From assembly GCF_014635825.1 (NCBI RefSeq), contig NZ_BMDO01000011.1, positions 62,001 through 126,000 on the forward strand: 64,000 bases of DNA, written 5' to 3'. The notes below the pieces were generated by a model, which worked only from the letters and a program-made list of their open reading frames with translations, ran no database searches and was not told where the DNA came from. Each line of letters opens with the position of its first letter. The stretch's first letter is position 1. Positions 56,701 to 64,000 of this stretch are shown here, piece after piece. The translations under genes were made by a program, and so were the position numbers. Source of the stretch: Mucilaginibacter galii. GTDB lineage: Bacteria > Bacteroidota > Bacteroidia > Sphingobacteriales > Sphingobacteriaceae.

Positions 56701-56887
56701 TGTTTTTTGCAGCCTCGGCCTCGTTTGCATAAGTAAAATAAGAGGCATGCATTTTCATGCGGTTCTCCTCTATCTTTGTTTCATCGAGCCAGGCAGGAGT
56801 TTGCGCTTTCGCCGTAAAAAAACAAAGCAAAAGCAGTACGAACAGATTGCTTTTCTTAACACTATATACCCTAAACCATAATTGCAT
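53741..56887 (-). CDS. GH2 beta-galactosidase, exported
   Basis: 1048 residues with a signal peptide (TAKAQ, residue 29). Same five-domain LacZ layout as the gene at 48265. Acid/base Glu482 lies in WSMGNEAGNG; nucleophile Glu554 in MCEYAHAMGN; VNRHETDP forms part of the active site. The C-terminal small-chain domain is complete (RPMAQYQLPYTNYEFSF). The enzyme is expected to trim galactose from side chains after the GH43 and GH30 enzymes. Its start is 89 bp after the GH43 stop; the next gene (S9 peptidase) follows after 7 bp. Confidence 0.96.
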   Translation of the reverse strand: MQLWFRVYSVKKSNLFVLLLLCFFTAKAQTPAWLDETKIEENRMKMHASYFTYANEAEAAKNTWKQSVNYQSLNGNWKFFWAESPAGLPANFEVSSFNDAGWKNFSVPGNWEMNGYGFPIYTTSGFEFTYLMPKQTPNPPFVPMQVNNTGIYRRQITIPESWDGKEVILHVGAAKSNLTVWVNGKYVGYGEDSKLPSEFNLSPYLSKGKNLIVMRVMRWCDANYIEDQDMWRLSGITRDCYLVARNPVHLYDIELIPDLDSLYKNATLKTTLTLNQKPSAPLTAEIELKDSTRLITSRTVKLDTSASISFAMPVAAPKLWTGETPNLYDAVIRLRNAKGEVLEVIRQKVGFRKIEIKNGLFLVNGKPVIIKGVNRHETDPVTGQTITREAMLKDIQLMKKFNINSVRTSHYPNSETWLDLCDQYGIYVVGEANIESHGMGYDITQTMANRPTWMQAHLKRVQRMIERDKNHASIVIWSMGNEAGNGYNFYSCYLWMKQRDPSRPIQYERAVADYKNFIWEWDSDIIDPMYPSPAGMLAYVKNNPDPKRPFIMCEYAHAMGNSLGNFTDYWEVIRGNKKHFQGGFIWDFVDQCFQRVNAKGDTVYTYGGDYEPKEAITDWNYAAKGIFYANRTPYPHAWEMKKVYQDIHTTLSSGNTLQIYNEKFFTDLSNVKLDWEVVVNGKKVQQGSLPNVNVSPQQKASFILPIKKLALGEAFLNLSFRTRQAQPLVPAGYEIAVEQLSLGGTYKNNIAVKGQSTLTKNEDNGLLTISSPTVNVAFDQATGFLTHYAVNKQQYLDAKTAFKPNFWRAPNDNDFGASLQTKLKAWKTTTEKPVLKSLSSAIENNVAVIKAEYDLPDVFARLSLEYTLNSKGELLTRQKLTVTDTSKKVEMLPRFGMQWILPQGFNTVEYYGRGPQENYQDRNFSANVGLYKQTVDAQYFPYVTPQETGNKTDVRWYKVVNSKGRCLQVMSNVPLSVSALHYFDSDLDDGEKRHQRHAADLVKRPQTQWNIDLKQMGVGGIDSWRSRPMAQYQLPYTNYEFSFLIKPL

Positions 56888-56976
56888 AATGGTTAAAATT
56901 AGTACTAATAAGCAATAAGTACTACAAAGATTTTGGCGTACACTAACACCATTTTAACCTTGAAACAATTTCCTGC

Positions 56977-59139
56977 TTATTTTTTAACAGGTGCTATACC
57001 CGTTAAAGTTGGTTTTACCTGCTTAATGCTGCCATCCGGGTTAAACTCAAGCTTATCAATACAAACCTCACGGTTATACCCTGCCGATTCGCCCATTTTT
57101 ATACCATTTGGATAAGTGAACCGATGGTAAACAATGTACCATTCATCTTTACCCAGAACCTGGATTACCGAGTTATGACCGGTTGCATAAATACCAGCGC
57201 CGGCATCCTGGGTTATTACGATATTATTGGTAGGAATGGTAATTGGCCCGGTAGGCGATGTGGATGTACCATAACGCACCTTGTAGTTAGGGCTGCGGGT
57301 ATCATCTTCCGACCACATGAAGTAATAGGTTCCGTTCCGGTAAATGACGTAGCATCCCTCCCTGAAAGTATTATCGGGGGTAATAATTTTAGTGGTGCCC
57401 GGCTTTAACGAAATCATATCGTCGTTAAGTTCGGCAACAGCCATATAACCGTTTCCCCAGTAAATATAGCTTTTGCCGGTTTTTGGATCGGTAAACACGG
57501 CCGGATCTATTTGCTGACCGCCTTTTGTACCTTCCGGACGTTTATCTATCAGCGGCTGTCCCGAATCTGTAAACGGACCTACAGGATCATTGGCTACGGC
57601 AACCCCTATTTTTTGTGCTGCACAGTAATAGTAGAAATATTTATACTGGCCGTTAACCAGCTTCTCGGCTATGGTTGGTGCCCAGGCATTCTTTTTGGCC
57701 CAGCTTACATCTTTAGCCAGGTCAAGTATCACGCCTTCGTCTTTCCAGTTCACCAAATCGGTTGATGAAAAGGTTTTAAAATATGTGCCCGACCAACCGG
57801 TAAAGCCATCGCTGGTTGGGTAGATATAGTATTTACCTGTCTTTTTAGAATATAGAATTTCAGGATCGGCAAAGTAGCCGTCCAATACCGGGTTGTGGTA
57901 TTCTTTAACCGTTACTGCGTATGTTACAGGTGCATGGCTTTTAATGTTTATAGTGTATTTTACTGCGCCTTTAGTAAAGTTTTGCGCTGCTTTAGGTGCA
58001 ATTACAACGCCGGGCAATCCTATAAACTCCGGGTCGAACTTGCTTATAACCGTACCTGGTTTAACAGGAAGCATCAGTGTTTTCAATACCGTATCCAATA
58101 CGATGTTGCGTTTCTTAACTGCTGGCGATTGTACGGACTCCATAACTTCCTCGGCTGTTCCCCATTTGCTGAGCAAGGCCTCTTCCTCTTTTGATGTAAT
58201 AGGCAACACCGTTCCGTGGCGGGGGTGAAAGTTCATGCTGACCTCATCATCTACCACAGTAAAATTTTCCAGGTCGGCAGTCTTGGTAAACTGGTATTTA
58301 CCTTTGGTGTATAAATCATACATCAATATATAGCCTTTGCCATTGTTGAGCTTAAATACACCGGCACCTTCAACAGGGTTAGTGGTTTGCTGTACATACT
58401 TATCCTTTAGCACGTAACCTTCGGTTAACTGATCAGATACGGCTATTTTAATGCCAGCACCCGATCCTTCGGTTTTAAAGAAAAGGTAATACTTGCCATC
58501 TTTAGCAACAATGTCGCCATCAATAGTGGCGCCGTTGCCGGGGTTGAAATAAAGCTGTTTGGGCTCTGATGAAAACCCGGTAAAGTCTTTATTGGCATAG
58601 GCATAGTAGATTTTATCAGGTTCGGAGCCTGCACGCATCGACCAGTAGAGCATGTACTTACCTGCCTTAGTGTCGTATATAGTTTGAGGAGCCCAAACCC
58701 GGTTAACCGCGGCAAATTGCGGAAAGGTTTGTGGTATATTAATTTTGCTCGAATTCCAGTGAATTAAGTCATTCGATTTAAGCAGCACCATTCCCCTGTT
58801 CGAGTCCCATCCTTTGGCAGATACCATATCGGTAGCAACCATGTAAAAGCTTTTGCCATCGGCACCACGTAATATGTGCGGATCGCGCACACCACCGGTT
58901 GCGCTGATGCTTGCCGACGAAATAACGGGTTTATCATTATTAAGCGCTCTGAATCGGTATCCATCTGTACTCAATGCGAAATGAATGGCCTCTTCGTCCT
59001 TGCTGTTCCCGGTGAAATAGGTAAACAGGTAGGCGCTGTTTTTTTGTGTTGCCTTACTGTTTTGAGCCGTGGCATTAAAGCCCGTTGAAACCAGCCACAG
59101 CAAAGCAGCTTTTAGCACTATTTTTTTATTCATGACCAT
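56977..59139 (-). CDS. Double GH43 glycoside hydrolase (arabinofuranosidase/galactanase type)
   Basis: 720 residues with a signal peptide (NATAQ, residue 26); an in-frame ATG two codons on (59133) is an equally good start. Two five-bladed propellers: GH43 domain A (about 35-315) with Asp86 (VRDPHIL), Asp207/209 (IDGDIV) and Glu257 (VEGAGVF); GH43 domain B (about 412-715) with Asp425 (FADPEIL), Asp545 (QIDPAV) and Glu594 (REGCYV). A linker of about 95 residues joins them. Both triads look intact, so both domains may be active. GH43 members found in arabinogalactan PULs are alpha-L-arabinofuranosidases or exo-beta-1,3-galactanases. The gene is 24 bp after GH30. Confidence 0.9.
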   Translation of the reverse strand: MVMNKKIVLKAALLWLVSTGFNATAQNSKATQKNSAYLFTYFTGNSKDEEAIHFALSTDGYRFRALNNDKPVISSASISATGGVRDPHILRGADGKSFYMVATDMVSAKGWDSNRGMVLLKSNDLIHWNSSKINIPQTFPQFAAVNRVWAPQTIYDTKAGKYMLYWSMRAGSEPDKIYYAYANKDFTGFSSEPKQLYFNPGNGATIDGDIVAKDGKYYLFFKTEGSGAGIKIAVSDQLTEGYVLKDKYVQQTTNPVEGAGVFKLNNGKGYILMYDLYTKGKYQFTKTADLENFTVVDDEVSMNFHPRHGTVLPITSKEEEALLSKWGTAEEVMESVQSPAVKKRNIVLDTVLKTLMLPVKPGTVISKFDPEFIGLPGVVIAPKAAQNFTKGAVKYTINIKSHAPVTYAVTVKEYHNPVLDGYFADPEILYSKKTGKYYIYPTSDGFTGWSGTYFKTFSSTDLVNWKDEGVILDLAKDVSWAKKNAWAPTIAEKLVNGQYKYFYYYCAAQKIGVAVANDPVGPFTDSGQPLIDKRPEGTKGGQQIDPAVFTDPKTGKSYIYWGNGYMAVAELNDDMISLKPGTTKIITPDNTFREGCYVIYRNGTYYFMWSEDDTRSPNYKVRYGTSTSPTGPITIPTNNIVITQDAGAGIYATGHNSVIQVLGKDEWYIVYHRFTYPNGIKMGESAGYNREVCIDKLEFNPDGSIKQVKPTLTGIAPVKK

Positions 59140-59163
59140 TACTTGTGTTGTAGCATTTGCAGC

Positions 59164-60747
59164 TTAATTTAAAACAATTGTAGTTACCGAACGGGGCAGC
59201 AAGCTAATAGCACCGCTAAATTTTTGCTCGGCACATGGTTTTAAGTTATCGTTTACATTGGCTGTGGTAACATAGGTACGATATTTTTTAACCGTTTTAA
59301 AATTTTTCAGTTCGGGGCTTATGTTCCTTGCCTCGTTCGTATAGTTAATTACCACCATTACCAGTTTGTCGTTACCGCCGGTAAAGGCAGCCACCATCAC
59401 ATCCTGCGCTACTTTAACAGGGCTAAGCCCATCGTTGCGGCTGGTGTTTATGCGTTTCATGCCCGGGCGTACAAACAGGCTGTAGTTGCCCATGGCCCAC
59501 AGGTTTTTGGTGATGGTAAAACTGCCATCGGTATACTGCTCGTTGGCAGGTTTTAGGGCAAGCAGGTAATAACGGGTATCCCACTCTGCACTACCTGGTT
59601 CCCAGGCATTCCATAACTGCCAGGCGGCGGCATTACCTACGGTAATATCTTGATTGATCATTTTTGCTAAAAACAGGGCACAATCCATTTGGCTGCGCTT
59701 TTCCTTGGAGCCCTCACGAAAGCCATCGCCCAGCATAGAATACTCCGACTGCCAGTATTCAATACCATATTTACTAACCGAATCGGCCAGGTGCTGACGT
59801 ACGGCAACAATACTGCTATCGCCCGAATCGGTAAAGTAGCTATGGCCGGCTATAAAGCGCGGCACGTGTTTTAATTTATTGAAGCTGTAACGGCTGGTAT
59901 CGGTATAAAACTGCTGTATTTGGCTTGATGCCGACGATTTACCGCCGTACAGGTAAGTAAGCATACCCGCCTCGGTAGTTAATATTTGAGAACTAAGCTT
60001 CTTTTTTTCGAGCGAAGCATCTACCGCGGAGATTACCTTATGAATATCTGCATTACTCCAGGGGCTGCCTTCCTGGCTGGCCTGGCCGGGTTTGTTTGAC
60101 CAATCCCACTGCGGCTCATTAACCGGACTAACATAATTAAAATGCAAGCCCTCTTTATCGAAGTGTTTGATTACTTCTGTTAAAAAATCGGCGTAGGCTT
60201 CGTATTTGTCGGGTTTTAAATTAGCCTTATAGTCTTTGACCGTTTTAAAGCCACGCCCGTTTTGGTTGAATTGCACCGGGGGTGTATTGGAGAAAGCAAT
60301 TAAGTTTTCAACGCCGTAGGCCTTTGCTTTACGCAAAAACCACTGATAACCGGCCTGCTTGTTCCAATCATAAGTACCATCGGGGGCCAAAAAACACTCA
60401 ACGCGCTTACGAAAGTCCTTTATTCCGCTGCTGTCGCCTTGCTCTGCAGTACCTCCGCCAATGTTAAACCGCCAAGCCGAGAGGCCTATACCCTTAGGGC
60501 TACCATCGGCTGCCCTTGCCTTACTAAAAAGCAGTTCGGCCATTTTCTCGCGCTTTTCAACAGGCCAGTATTTACCTATCCCTTCAGAAAACCAGCAACC
60601 CGATGCGCCAAAGTTGTGCATGGTTTGCGCCGTATTCTTGGCATCTACCGTAATAACCAGCGTATTGCCCTTTTTATTTTGCCCGCTTGAGTATAATGAT
60701 AAAAGCAGTAATGCAGAGAGCGATAAGTATGATTTAAATATTTTCAT
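59164..60747 (-). CDS. GH30 enzyme, probable endo-beta-1,6-galactanase
   Basis: 527 residues with a signal peptide (about 1-22). TIM barrel (about 35-430) plus side beta-domain to the C-terminus. Acid/base Glu211 lies in SPVNEPQWDW, nucleophile Glu335 in WQSEYSML. Stretches WRFNIGGGTAEQG, FRKRVECFL, FSNTPPV and AAAWQLWNAWEPG resemble subfamily 5, whose members cut beta-1,6-galactan, the side chain of arabinogalactan-protein. GH30 subfamilies with glucosidase or xylanase activity are less likely. It is the first enzyme gene after susD. Confidence 0.87.
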   Translation of the reverse strand: MKIFKSYLSLSALLLLSLYSSGQNKKGNTLVITVDAKNTAQTMHNFGASGCWFSEGIGKYWPVEKREKMAELLFSKARAADGSPKGIGLSAWRFNIGGGTAEQGDSSGIKDFRKRVECFLAPDGTYDWNKQAGYQWFLRKAKAYGVENLIAFSNTPPVQFNQNGRGFKTVKDYKANLKPDKYEAYADFLTEVIKHFDKEGLHFNYVSPVNEPQWDWSNKPGQASQEGSPWSNADIHKVISAVDASLEKKKLSSQILTTEAGMLTYLYGGKSSASSQIQQFYTDTSRYSFNKLKHVPRFIAGHSYFTDSGDSSIVAVRQHLADSVSKYGIEYWQSEYSMLGDGFREGSKEKRSQMDCALFLAKMINQDITVGNAAAWQLWNAWEPGSAEWDTRYYLLALKPANEQYTDGSFTITKNLWAMGNYSLFVRPGMKRINTSRNDGLSPVKVAQDVMVAAFTGGNDKLVMVVINYTNEARNISPELKNFKTVKKYRTYVTTANVNDNLKPCAEQKFSGAISLLPRSVTTIVLN

Positions 60748-60798
60748 TTTTGAAGCTTGACCTTATGATTTTGCAATTAAGGATTTCTTTTTCACAAA

Positions 60799-60832
60799 AC
60801 AAGCTGCCGGAACTTGCTTCCGGACAGCTTGT
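60799..60832 (-). terminator. Hairpin between susD and the GH30 gene (attenuator)
   Basis: 14-bp stem with one bulged A (60799-60812 with 60818-60832) and a 5-nt loop in the 121-bp gap after susD. It is followed by a short T-rich stretch on the minus strand. It may partly end transcription so that susCD is made in excess over the enzymes. Confidence 0.65.
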
Positions 60833-60868
60833 ACTAATTAAACTCAAAAAAACAATTCGTTTACTATG

Positions 60869-62851
60869 TTATTGAGGTGTTCCGCCACTTACCGATGGCC
60901 ACCCCGGATTTTGATAAATAGGTGAACTGCTTGCACTACCATCGGTAGAAGTTATCACAAAATGCTGTGCAGCTATGGGATTCAAGTAATGCGCCATTAT
61001 CCACTTTGCACCATTGTATGATAACGAACTGCTTCTGATTTCATTTGGCCGTAAGTATAAGCTTAATGCAGGATCGGATACGGTTGCTTTTGCATCGTTA
61101 GCGCCATAAATAATTTGATCGGCTTTGTACCAGGATTTCATTGGTCCCCATAACTTGAAGCCTTCAAAATGGTAAGGCTGAGAAATCACCTGATCCATAG
61201 CTCTCCAACGGGTTAAATCCATAAAGCGTAAGCCTTCGGCCATCATTTCACATCTGCGCTCACGTCTGATATTATACAGTGTTGGCGATATTAAATTTCC
61301 GCCGGAGTAAGCGCCCATGTCTAAAGTTTCTTTAGACATGTCGGTTGCTGCAATAGTTTTCTGAAAATCGGGGTCAACCTTAGCACGGGTTCTGATTTGT
61401 CTCCAATAGTTAGATGCCGTACCATCAATAGCTCCGGTAAGTTCGTAGCTTGCTTCAATATAATTCAAGTAAGCCTCGGTTGCCCTAAAAATAATTGAAC
61501 CAGTATAAGCCTGACCATTACGAGATTGTGAGCCATCATAATTAAGTCCTTTGCGGATAGCATAGCCTGTAGAGTACTTTTGCTCATAGCTGGACAGGTA
61601 AATGTATGGAATTGGTTCCACCGGTGTTTCATGATCTCCCGTTCCAATATTGATCAACGAGTTCTTTTGTCCTGGCTCTTTCAAAAACAAGTTCAACCTG
61701 CCATCGCGGCCGCTTCTTACATCAGCAATATAATCATCACCCTTGTAACCGCTACCGGCAGCATAAATAGGCAGGCCATTGGCCATCACATAGCTTTCTA
61801 CTAAGCTGCGCGTTAATCCTACCGCATAATTACCAAGTTGAGCATAAACAGGAACATTGTGTGTTACGATGGCCGGTGCATACTGACGCCATAACAGTAC
61901 TTCGCTGTAACCCGACATATCCAATGCGCTAAACATATTGAAATACGGGTTTTGATTGCTGGGCGATTCGATGATACCCGTATTGTTAACCAAGGCTACA
62001 TTATCGGCCACTTCTTTTGCGGCGTTCATAGATGCAGTAAGGAAAAATTGCACCTCATTATCAATACTACCCGAGGGGAACTGATAGTTAGCATTGTAAG
62101 ACTTCGATTTTCCGGGCCAGTTGTTACCGTTTGGAACAAACGCTGTTCCTTTAAAGTACTTTAACCATGTACCTTCAAAGAGGCCAACTCTCGACTTCAG
62201 CAACTGCGCACACTGACGAGAGATCCGGTTTTTATTACCCACAGAGCCAGATTGCAGCAGGGTAACAGCAGAGTCTAAATCAGATAAAATGAACCTGGCT
62301 ACCTCGTTACGTGGCCGCCTTTCACTCGCTTTGGTTAAAATAGTCAGGTCATCAGGAAATGCTGTTCTGATGATGGGAAAATCTCCAAGTGCCTGTAACT
62401 TACTAAAATACTCGTAAGCCCTTAAAAAGTAGATCTCCCCTACGTACTGGTTAATATTAGTGGTACTGCCTGTAATACCACCTGTACGCAATTTAGGCAA
62501 AACCTGGTCTAAAAAGTAATTGAGCTGCCTGATGTTGCTAAAGCTCCAGGCCCCACCATCAGCATCTACCCGCCATTGGCCGGGAATAAAGCGGCTGCTA
62601 AGATCGGGGGTTGCCATATTATCGGTATTGGCATCAATACCGAATGTACCAAAATTCCAGTTTTGGTGAGATGGCAATATAGCGTTATAACGTGCAATAG
62701 AATAGGCCCCAAGCTGCGACTCTTCGGTAAAAAACTTCTCCGGAATAATTTGGGAAGTAGGCGACTGATCAAGTTGCTTCTTACACGCAGTAGAAAATAT
62801 AGTGATGCTTACTAATAAGCATGCTATTTGACGAATGGAAATAAATTTCAT
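60869..62851 (-). CDS. SusD/RagB-family glycan-binding lipoprotein
   Basis: 660 residues with lipobox STAC (Cys23). N-terminal SusD-like region (KKQLDQSPTSQIIPEKFF) and C-terminal RagB part (IRTRAKVDP, IRRERRCEMMAEGLRFMDLTRW) are complete, ending in YQNPGWPS. It binds oligosaccharide at the cell surface together with the SusC at 62863, 11 bp upstream. It is clearly different from the SusD at 26271, so the two PULs should take up different glycans. Confidence 0.97.
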   Translation of the reverse strand: MKFISIRQIACLLVSITIFSTACKKQLDQSPTSQIIPEKFFTEESQLGAYSIARYNAILPSHQNWNFGTFGIDANTDNMATPDLSSRFIPGQWRVDADGGAWSFSNIRQLNYFLDQVLPKLRTGGITGSTTNINQYVGEIYFLRAYEYFSKLQALGDFPIIRTAFPDDLTILTKASERRPRNEVARFILSDLDSAVTLLQSGSVGNKNRISRQCAQLLKSRVGLFEGTWLKYFKGTAFVPNGNNWPGKSKSYNANYQFPSGSIDNEVQFFLTASMNAAKEVADNVALVNNTGIIESPSNQNPYFNMFSALDMSGYSEVLLWRQYAPAIVTHNVPVYAQLGNYAVGLTRSLVESYVMANGLPIYAAGSGYKGDDYIADVRSGRDGRLNLFLKEPGQKNSLINIGTGDHETPVEPIPYIYLSSYEQKYSTGYAIRKGLNYDGSQSRNGQAYTGSIIFRATEAYLNYIEASYELTGAIDGTASNYWRQIRTRAKVDPDFQKTIAATDMSKETLDMGAYSGGNLISPTLYNIRRERRCEMMAEGLRFMDLTRWRAMDQVISQPYHFEGFKLWGPMKSWYKADQIIYGANDAKATVSDPALSLYLRPNEIRSSSLSYNGAKWIMAHYLNPIAAQHFVITSTDGSASSSPIYQNPGWPSVSGGTPQ

Positions 62852-62862
62852 TTTGAAATATT

Positions 62863-64000
62863 TTAAAAGGTAGCACTTAAACCAACTGAAATTACTCGTG
62901 AAAGCGGGTAAGGACTTCCCTGACCATATTCTAAAGTTTCAGGATCAAACATTTTGGCAAGTTTGGTCCAGGTTACCAGGTTTTCTCCCGAGGCAAACAG
63001 GCGCAGTTTAGAAATACCTGCCCGCTTAGAAAGAGACAATGGCAATGAATATCCTAATTGCAGATTTTTTAGCCTTACATAAGCTGCATTTTGCAGATAA
63101 CGGCTTTGTACCTGGTGATTTTTATTAGTCCCGAAGGTTGGTCGCGGATAATAACTATCAAGATTTTGGCCCAAAGGGCTATTAGCATCGGCTCTAAAGT
63201 AATCGGTATGCTGATCAAAGCCGGTTGACCACCAGATAACATCGGTAGCACCCCAAAACAGGTAACTGTCGGTCCAGTAATCTCTTTTTAAAACTCCCTG
63301 AAAGAATGCCCTGAAGTCAAAGCCTTTATAATCTAAGTTAATGTCTAAACCAACACGGTAACGCGGTGTGTTATTACCAATAATATGAACATCACCAGGG
63401 TTACTCTCGGTAGAGCTTCCATAATCCAGCTTGCCATCCTTATTATAATCGGCATACATGATATCACCAGCCGACCACTGCCCGCCTCCGGGAATAACCG
63501 ATTGGCCGTTACTTAACGTTGCTAAGTGTGCATTCATTTCGGCTTGGGTTTGCGCAATGCCGACTGTTGAGAATCCCCATATTTCTCCAAGTTTCTGACC
63601 TGTTCGGTAGGTATTTAACGCGCCGTTAGGGTTAGGGTAACGGGTTACTGTTGCCTGTGCATCAGATAATAAGAACTTCACTCCATAGCCAAGTCCACCT
63701 TTCAGGCGATCATTCCAAGCTATTTCAAGTTCATAACCAACCGATTTAAGATCGGTGTTGTTTGTTGGTGGCACCCCTGTACCTAACGTTGCAGGTAGCT
63801 GCAAGGCAGGGCCTACCATGTTCAGGGTTTTTCGTGTAAACCAATCGAAAGAGCCTGATAGTTTGTTGTTAAAGAATCCAAAATCCAATCCTATGTTATA
63901 ACTTTTAATTGTTTCCCAGGTAAGGCCGGTGCTAATTAAGTTTGGAGCGCTGGCGGTACTTGGTTGCAACCCGTTAACAAGCCACGAGCCGTTTGCTGCA
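62863..64000 (-). CDS. SusC/RagA-family transporter, partial (N-terminus outside window)
   Basis: The frame is open from the right edge to the stop at 62863, giving about 378 C-terminal residues of the barrel. Landmarks: LTWETIKSYNIGLDFGFF, FQGVLKRDYWTD, YVRLKNLQLGYSLP and a C-terminal GLSATF. There is no true start in the window; the codon at 63969 is only an internal TTG. It is the TonB-linked partner of the SusD just downstream and heads the second PUL. Its plug and any STN domain lie beyond 64000. Confidence 0.95.
   Translation of the reverse strand, partial: AANGSWLVNGLQPSTASAPNLISTGLTWETIKSYNIGLDFGFFNNKLSGSFDWFTRKTLNMVGPALQLPATLGTGVPPTNNTDLKSVGYELEIAWNDRLKGGLGYGVKFLLSDAQATVTRYPNPNGALNTYRTGQKLGEIWGFSTVGIAQTQAEMNAHLATLSNGQSVIPGGGQWSAGDIMYADYNKDGKLDYGSSTESNPGDVHIIGNNTPRYRVGLDINLDYKGFDFRAFFQGVLKRDYWTDSYLFWGATDVIWWSTGFDQHTDYFRADANSPLGQNLDSYYPRPTFGTNKNHQVQSRYLQNAAYVRLKNLQLGYSLPLSLSKRAGISKLRLFASGENLVTWTKLAKMFDPETLEYGQGSPYPLSRVISVGLSATF

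Noticed and set aside
1..64000. CRISPR arrays, tRNA/rRNA genes, insertion sequences, prophage genes
   Set aside because: No regularly spaced repeats, no cloverleaf candidates recognised, and no transposase, integrase or phage-like reading frame among the genes.

Overview
The window is a piece of a Bacteroidota chromosome, most likely Sphingobacteriaceae (Mucilaginibacter/Pedobacter type). This is inferred from two SusC/SusD pairs, many SPI- and SPII-type signal peptides, AraC regulators with N-terminal cupin domains, weak Shine-Dalgarno signals and a moderate GC content. I see no rRNA, tRNA, CRISPR array or insertion sequence. The M20 amidohydrolase on the left and the SusC gene on the right both run off the window.

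Region 1 (1-10.3 kb) is mostly housekeeping and small accessory genes: an M20 amidohydrolase (partial), accA, a Spy-like periplasmic protein, a 55-residue lipoprotein, a 3-mercaptopyruvate sulfurtransferase, a DtxR/MntR regulator facing a TonB-dependent receptor across a 36-bp palindrome, an SMR transporter, an M28 peptidase and two small lipoproteins (one frameshifted).

Region 2 (10.3-36 kb) looks like an L-fucose and galactoside utilisation locus. An AraC regulator diverges from a UxaA-family dehydratase, an SDR and an FAH-family hydrolase. Then comes a minus-strand polysaccharide utilisation locus (PUL) reading SusC, SusD, two surface lipoproteins, a two-domain esterase, a GH95 fucosidase, a clan GH-D glycosidase and a GH36 alpha-galactosidase. 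A second metabolic block holds an SSS symporter, L-fuconate dehydratase and an SDR that resembles L-fucose dehydrogenase. Together the two blocks cover most of the oxidative route L-fucose -> L-fuconate -> 2-keto-3-deoxy-L-fuconate -> diketo acid -> pyruvate + lactate. No lactonase is seen.

Region 3 (36-48 kb) holds an AraC regulator, a GH95-like hydrolase, and a complete four-gene trans-4-hydroxy-L-proline catabolic operon (FAD dehydrogenase, hydroxyproline 2-epimerase, 2-oxoglutarate-semialdehyde dehydrogenase, DapA-family deaminase) with its own AraC regulator. Next to it lie the decayed remains of a DUF1680 (GH127/GH146) beta-L-arabinofuranosidase and an Xaa-Pro aminopeptidase.

Region 4 (48-64 kb) is a second PUL on the minus strand: SusC (partial), SusD, a GH30 enzyme of the beta-1,6-galactanase type, a double GH43 protein, GH2, an S9 (DPP IV-type) peptidase and GH2.

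The enzymes taken together match the parts of plant arabinogalactan-proteins and extensins: beta-galactan side chains, arabinose, fucose, alpha-galactose, and a backbone rich in proline and hydroxyproline. The main hypothesis is that this window is an integrated system for eating hydroxyproline-rich glycoproteins, taking both the glycan and the Pro/Hyp peptide. This is inferred from gene content and has not been shown experimentally here.
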